Assembly: GCA_015063085.1 (NCBI GenBank)
Contig: SUTD01000012.1
Coordinates: 1 to 33,118 of the forward strand
DNA from: Methanocorpusculum parvum
GTDB taxonomy: Archaea > Halobacteriota > Methanomicrobia > Methanomicrobiales > Methanocorpusculaceae
DNA length: 33,118 nt
Direction: 5' to 3'
Positions 31,109 through 33,118 of the stretch are shown in pieces; within the stretch, counting starts at the first letter, position 1, and every line of letters starts with the position of its first letter. The notes below the pieces were generated by a model. The model was given only the letters and a program-made list of their open reading frames with translations. It had not been told where the DNA came from and did no database searches. A program made the translations under genes and the position numbers.

Positions 31109-32724
31109 GCTTCTCTGAGAACATTCGCATCCAGCATATCCATCTTTCCTGCGACATGTGTTAAGTCTGCCGGCACCGCAATCATATTCAGCGCCGTACT
31201 CACAAAGTCAAGCGCAATCTCTAATACAACAGCAATACCGAGCGCCTCGACCGGGATTCCAAGCTGCAGGAACAGAATCGAATAACAGGCAATACCTCCT
31301 CCCGGAACCGGCGGAACCGCTAAAGCCAGAAGACCGGCGGTTAAGATTGCCGCAAAGAGCCAGGAAAGTGTCATCGGCACCGAATAGTAACTTGCCATAA
31401 ACAGACACACACAGAAGAAAGTCGCCGCATGACCGCACCGGGAGAATGCAGTAGCCAGCGGAACACCGAAGTTTACGAGGTTTTTGGAAATTCCAAGCCG
31501 CTTCTCACAGCACTCCACATTAGTCGAGAAGGTTGCAACCGAAGACGCAGTTGTTAATGCGATAAGGAAAACCGGCATAACCTTCCTGATGAAAACTCTT
31601 GGTTTTACCTTCTGGACAATACATGACTCCCCTAAAATCAGAATGATGTTCAGGATGACAGATATTGCGAGCACAACGAATAAGAGCAGAAGTTCTGCTG
31701 CGTTGTTTACCATATCAGTAAGCATCAGATTTAAGACACTGATGAAAACGATAACCGGCAGAAGCGTTGTAATCCACTCCATGATGAGCTGAACCAGACT
31801 GTTTGCCTGTGCCACAAACTGGACGATTACCGGGAGCTTCTTGTTTAAGATAAGCATCGCCAGACCAAACGCTACAGCAAGGAAGATAATCTGCAGGGTG
31901 TTTCCTTCCACAAACGGAGATATCAGATTGTCCGGGACAATGCCAAGCAGCATATCAAATATCGCAAAGAACTCTCCTCCGCCCGTACTTCCCCCAGAGA
32001 ATGAAAAGGTAAAGAACGGCAGAGCAACGAGCGTACAGATAACCAAAGTAAAGTAAATGCGCCCGAAGTATCTGCCGATAACTTTTCGTCCAAGTGTGCC
32101 GAGAGTTGCCGTATCTCCGATACTGTAGATACCCCAGATAAGGGATAAGAACATCATCGGAAGTGCTGTTGCAATCAAAAGCCCGATAAAGGTATCAAAG
32201 AGAGGGCCTATCAGCATCTCTGAAAGCCCGTGTCGAAGGTCAGGAGAAAGTGTGTGGCAGAAAAGACCTACTAAAATTCCTGCTGCAAGTGCAATTCCCA
32301 GATAGATAAGCGGATTAATCTTTCTCCGCTTCGGCATAATGGTAATCTGGTTTTCGCCGTTTACGTAGTGGTAGGACGGAGCAAGACCGATGTTTGCAAG
32401 AAGCGTCTGCACAGAGCTTCCGCCGTTTAACACACAGTCGCTGTCATTTCCAAACGGATTTACCCGCGGACCTGCAGCAGTTAAGGTGATGTACTGCTTG
32501 CGAAGCTTCCTGCCTGATTTGAAACTGCACTCCGCGCCCTCGCCTAATCCCTCCAGCCACTTCTGCAGAACCTTCTCAACCACCGCATGAAGCCGGTCGG
32601 CTGCCTGTGATTCGATATTGTCCTCTTTTAATGTCTCGGCGGTTAAGGTGCTGATCTCCCCCACCACATCTTTTGACAGGCGGAAGGTTTTGGATTTTGC
32701 AGAAGGCGGCATGAATTGTTGCAT
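31105..32724 (-). CDS. Dicarboxylate/amino acid:cation symporter (SDF family) with soluble N-terminal domain
   Basis: A 539-residue protein. From about residue 133 it is a polytopic DAACS transporter (start of TM1: NPLIYLGIALAAGILVGLF). Signature segments are LIGPLFDTFIGLLIATALPM, TTASSVATFSTNVECCEKRL (the Ser-rich HP1-type hairpin), VPLATAFSRCGHAATFF (TM7-like region) and VPPVPGGGIACYSILF (HP2). The first ~130 residues are soluble. DRLHAVVEKVLQKWLEGLG followed by GRKLRKQYITLTAAGPRVNP recalls the N-box and adjacent strand of GHKL/histidine-kinase-like ATPases. The transporter part probably imports amino or dicarboxylic acids with Na+ or H+. The extra domain may regulate it. The nearest ATTAAT box upstream fits a leaderless start at 32724. 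Confidence 0.85.
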   Translation of the reverse strand: MQQFMPPSAKSKTFRLSKDVVGEISTLTAETLKEDNIESQAADRLHAVVEKVLQKWLEGLGEGAECSFKSGRKLRKQYITLTAAGPRVNPFGNDSDCVLNGGSSVQTLLANIGLAPSYHYVNGENQITIMPKRRKINPLIYLGIALAAGILVGLFCHTLSPDLRHGLSEMLIGPLFDTFIGLLIATALPMMFLSLIWGIYSIGDTATLGTLGRKVIGRYFGRIYFTLVICTLVALPFFTFSFSGGSTGGGEFFAIFDMLLGIVPDNLISPFVEGNTLQIIFLAVAFGLAMLILNKKLPVIVQFVAQANSLVQLIMEWITTLLPVIVFISVLNLMLTDMVNNAAELLLLFVVLAISVILNIILILGESCIVQKVKPRVFIRKVMPVFLIALTTASSVATFSTNVECCEKRLGISKNLVNFGVPLATAFSRCGHAATFFCVCLFMASYYSVPMTLSWLFAAILTAGLLALAVPPVPGGGIACYSILFLQLGIPVEALGIAVVLEIALDFVSTALNMIAVPADLTHVAGKMDMLDANVLREA

Positions 32725-33017
32725 ATCATTTGCTGTGAAGCAAGATTAATTATGTGGTGGGATTGTGGCAAATGTATAGTTATACCATTGCTGAGATGCC
32801 GGTTTGGTTTTTGGAATCATCGGGCTGATTCCGGCATTGAGAAAAGAGTAAACAGAGCAGTAAATAATTCTTTTTTAGCGAGTGAATAATATGCGAAGGG
32901 CGCGAGGCCCGAAGCATCGCACGCCTTTCAGTCGTGCTCATGGCTTAGTCGCTAACGCTCCCTCGCCGACTCAAGCCTTGAGCATTTTTCAGAATGAGTG
33001 AAACGAATGAAGAAAAA
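32725..33017. other. Intergenic stretch with repeat-like sequence next to tRNA-Leu
   Basis: The left part (32725-32880) is AT-rich and holds the symporter promoter region (ATTAATTAT near 32745-32755). The right part (32885-33000) is GC-rich and built of short palindromic pieces, for example CTCAAG-C-CTTGAG and GCACG...CGTGC. A 36-codon frame starts at 32891, but its Arg/Pro-rich translation (MRRARGPKHRTPF) does not look like a real protein. I call no gene here. Confidence 0.4.
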
Positions 33018-33020
33018 TGC
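32982..33020. repeat. 9-bp inverted repeat ending inside tRNA-Leu
   Basis: GCATTTTTC (32982-32990) and GAAAAATGC (33012-33020) are perfectly complementary. The right arm covers the discriminator and last acceptor bases of tRNA-Leu. On the tRNA strand the arm begins with the oligo-T stretch that should terminate the tRNA, so the pairing may be fortuitous. Confidence 0.4.
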
Positions 33021-33102
33021 GAAGGAAGGGATTCGAACCCCAGAACTCCTATGAGACCAGACCCTGAATCTGGCGCCGTTGACCTGGCTTGGCTACCTTC
33101 GC
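33018..33102 (-). tRNA. tRNA-Leu (anticodon CAG)
   Basis: On the minus strand an 85-base class II tRNA is visible. Acceptor GCGAAGG pairs with CCTTCGC, and the discriminator is A. The D arm is GCC/GGC. The anticodon arm CCAGA-TTCAGGG-TCTGG presents CAG (33064-33066 on the plus strand as CTG). A variable arm CTC-ATAG-GAG follows, then the T loop TTCGAAT. No CCA is encoded and a T-run follows. No intron. Confidence 0.94.
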
Positions 33103-33118
33103 TCTAAAAGTGCTTTAA

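Noticed and set aside
32891-33001. 36-codon frame starting MRRARGPKHRTPF
   Set aside because: Arg/Pro-rich translation from palindromic repeat-like DNA, no ribosome site. More likely an intergenic repeat than a gene.
1-33118. CRISPR arrays, insertion sequences, restriction-modification or toxin-antitoxin modules
   Set aside because: No regularly spaced direct repeats, transposase, methyltransferase or paired small toxin-antitoxin genes could be seen. The NERD protein alone is not evidence of a defence system.

Overview
The window looks like chromosomal DNA of a methanogenic archaeon, most likely in the order Methanomicrobiales and possibly close to Methanocorpusculum. The order is inferred from gene content, not from any database match. 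The archaeal core is clear. It includes a proteasome-activating nucleotidase with a C-terminal HbYX tail, the start of a Cdc48/VAT-type ATPase, a group II chaperonin (thermosome), the CofG half of F0 synthase (coenzyme F420), an archaeal dihydropteroate-synthase-like protein, a DadD-type deaminase with a nucleoside phosphorylase, the small subunit of an AcnX-type dehydratase (archaeal mevalonate route), and DapA/DapB. tRNA genes lack an encoded CCA. Many genes have a TATA-like box 25-35 bases before the start codon (leaderless type) and others carry GGTGAT or GGAGG ribosome sites.

Layout. 1-4.1 kb: truncated Cdc48 gene, DMT transporter, PAN, and a coupled HAD phosphatase/NERD nuclease-like pair. 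4.2-8.2 kb: a small membrane protein, a DHPS-like protein, and divergently the coupled phosphorylase/dadD pair that should recycle methylthioadenosine, 5'-deoxyadenosine and SAH by deamination followed by phosphorolysis. 8.3-13.5 kb: an NTF2-like protein, an MFS exporter, a PlsC-type acyltransferase with a zinc ribbon, a MATE exporter and an ArsD-like protein. Several of these resemble families I associate with anaerobic gut bacteria. 13.5-15.4 kb: a DUF4013-type membrane protein whose ribosome site lies in a hairpin, then a rubredoxin/rubrerythrin-like fusion coupled to an unusual ferredoxin. 15.4-18.9 kb: cofG with a small membrane protein, an archaeal-type cardiolipin synthase and a ferredoxin-nitroreductase. 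19.0-24.1 kb: an M1 aminopeptidase, a 36-residue membrane microprotein, a degenerate FdhD-like protein, and divergently the AcnX small subunit coupled to a radical SAM protein. 24.3-29.6 kb: a sugar-nucleotide epimerase, dapA-dapB, a 2[4Fe-4S] ferredoxin, a GfcR-like HTH-phosphoribosyltransferase regulator and the thermosome. 29.6-33.1 kb: tRNA-Ser(CGA), tRNA-Gly(GCC), a TIM-barrel sugar isomerase-like protein, a broken remnant of a surface protein with an InlB-type B-repeat, a symporter with a soluble N-terminal domain, a repeat-like intergenic stretch and tRNA-Leu(CAG).

I found no CRISPR array, insertion sequence, prophage or rRNA. I see no single undescribed multi-gene system. The most interesting items are local: the FdhD-like protein that lost its hallmark residues, the symporter with an ATPase-like N-terminal region, the microprotein between fdhD-like and aminopeptidase genes, the hairpin over the DUF4013 ribosome site, and the surface-protein remnant.
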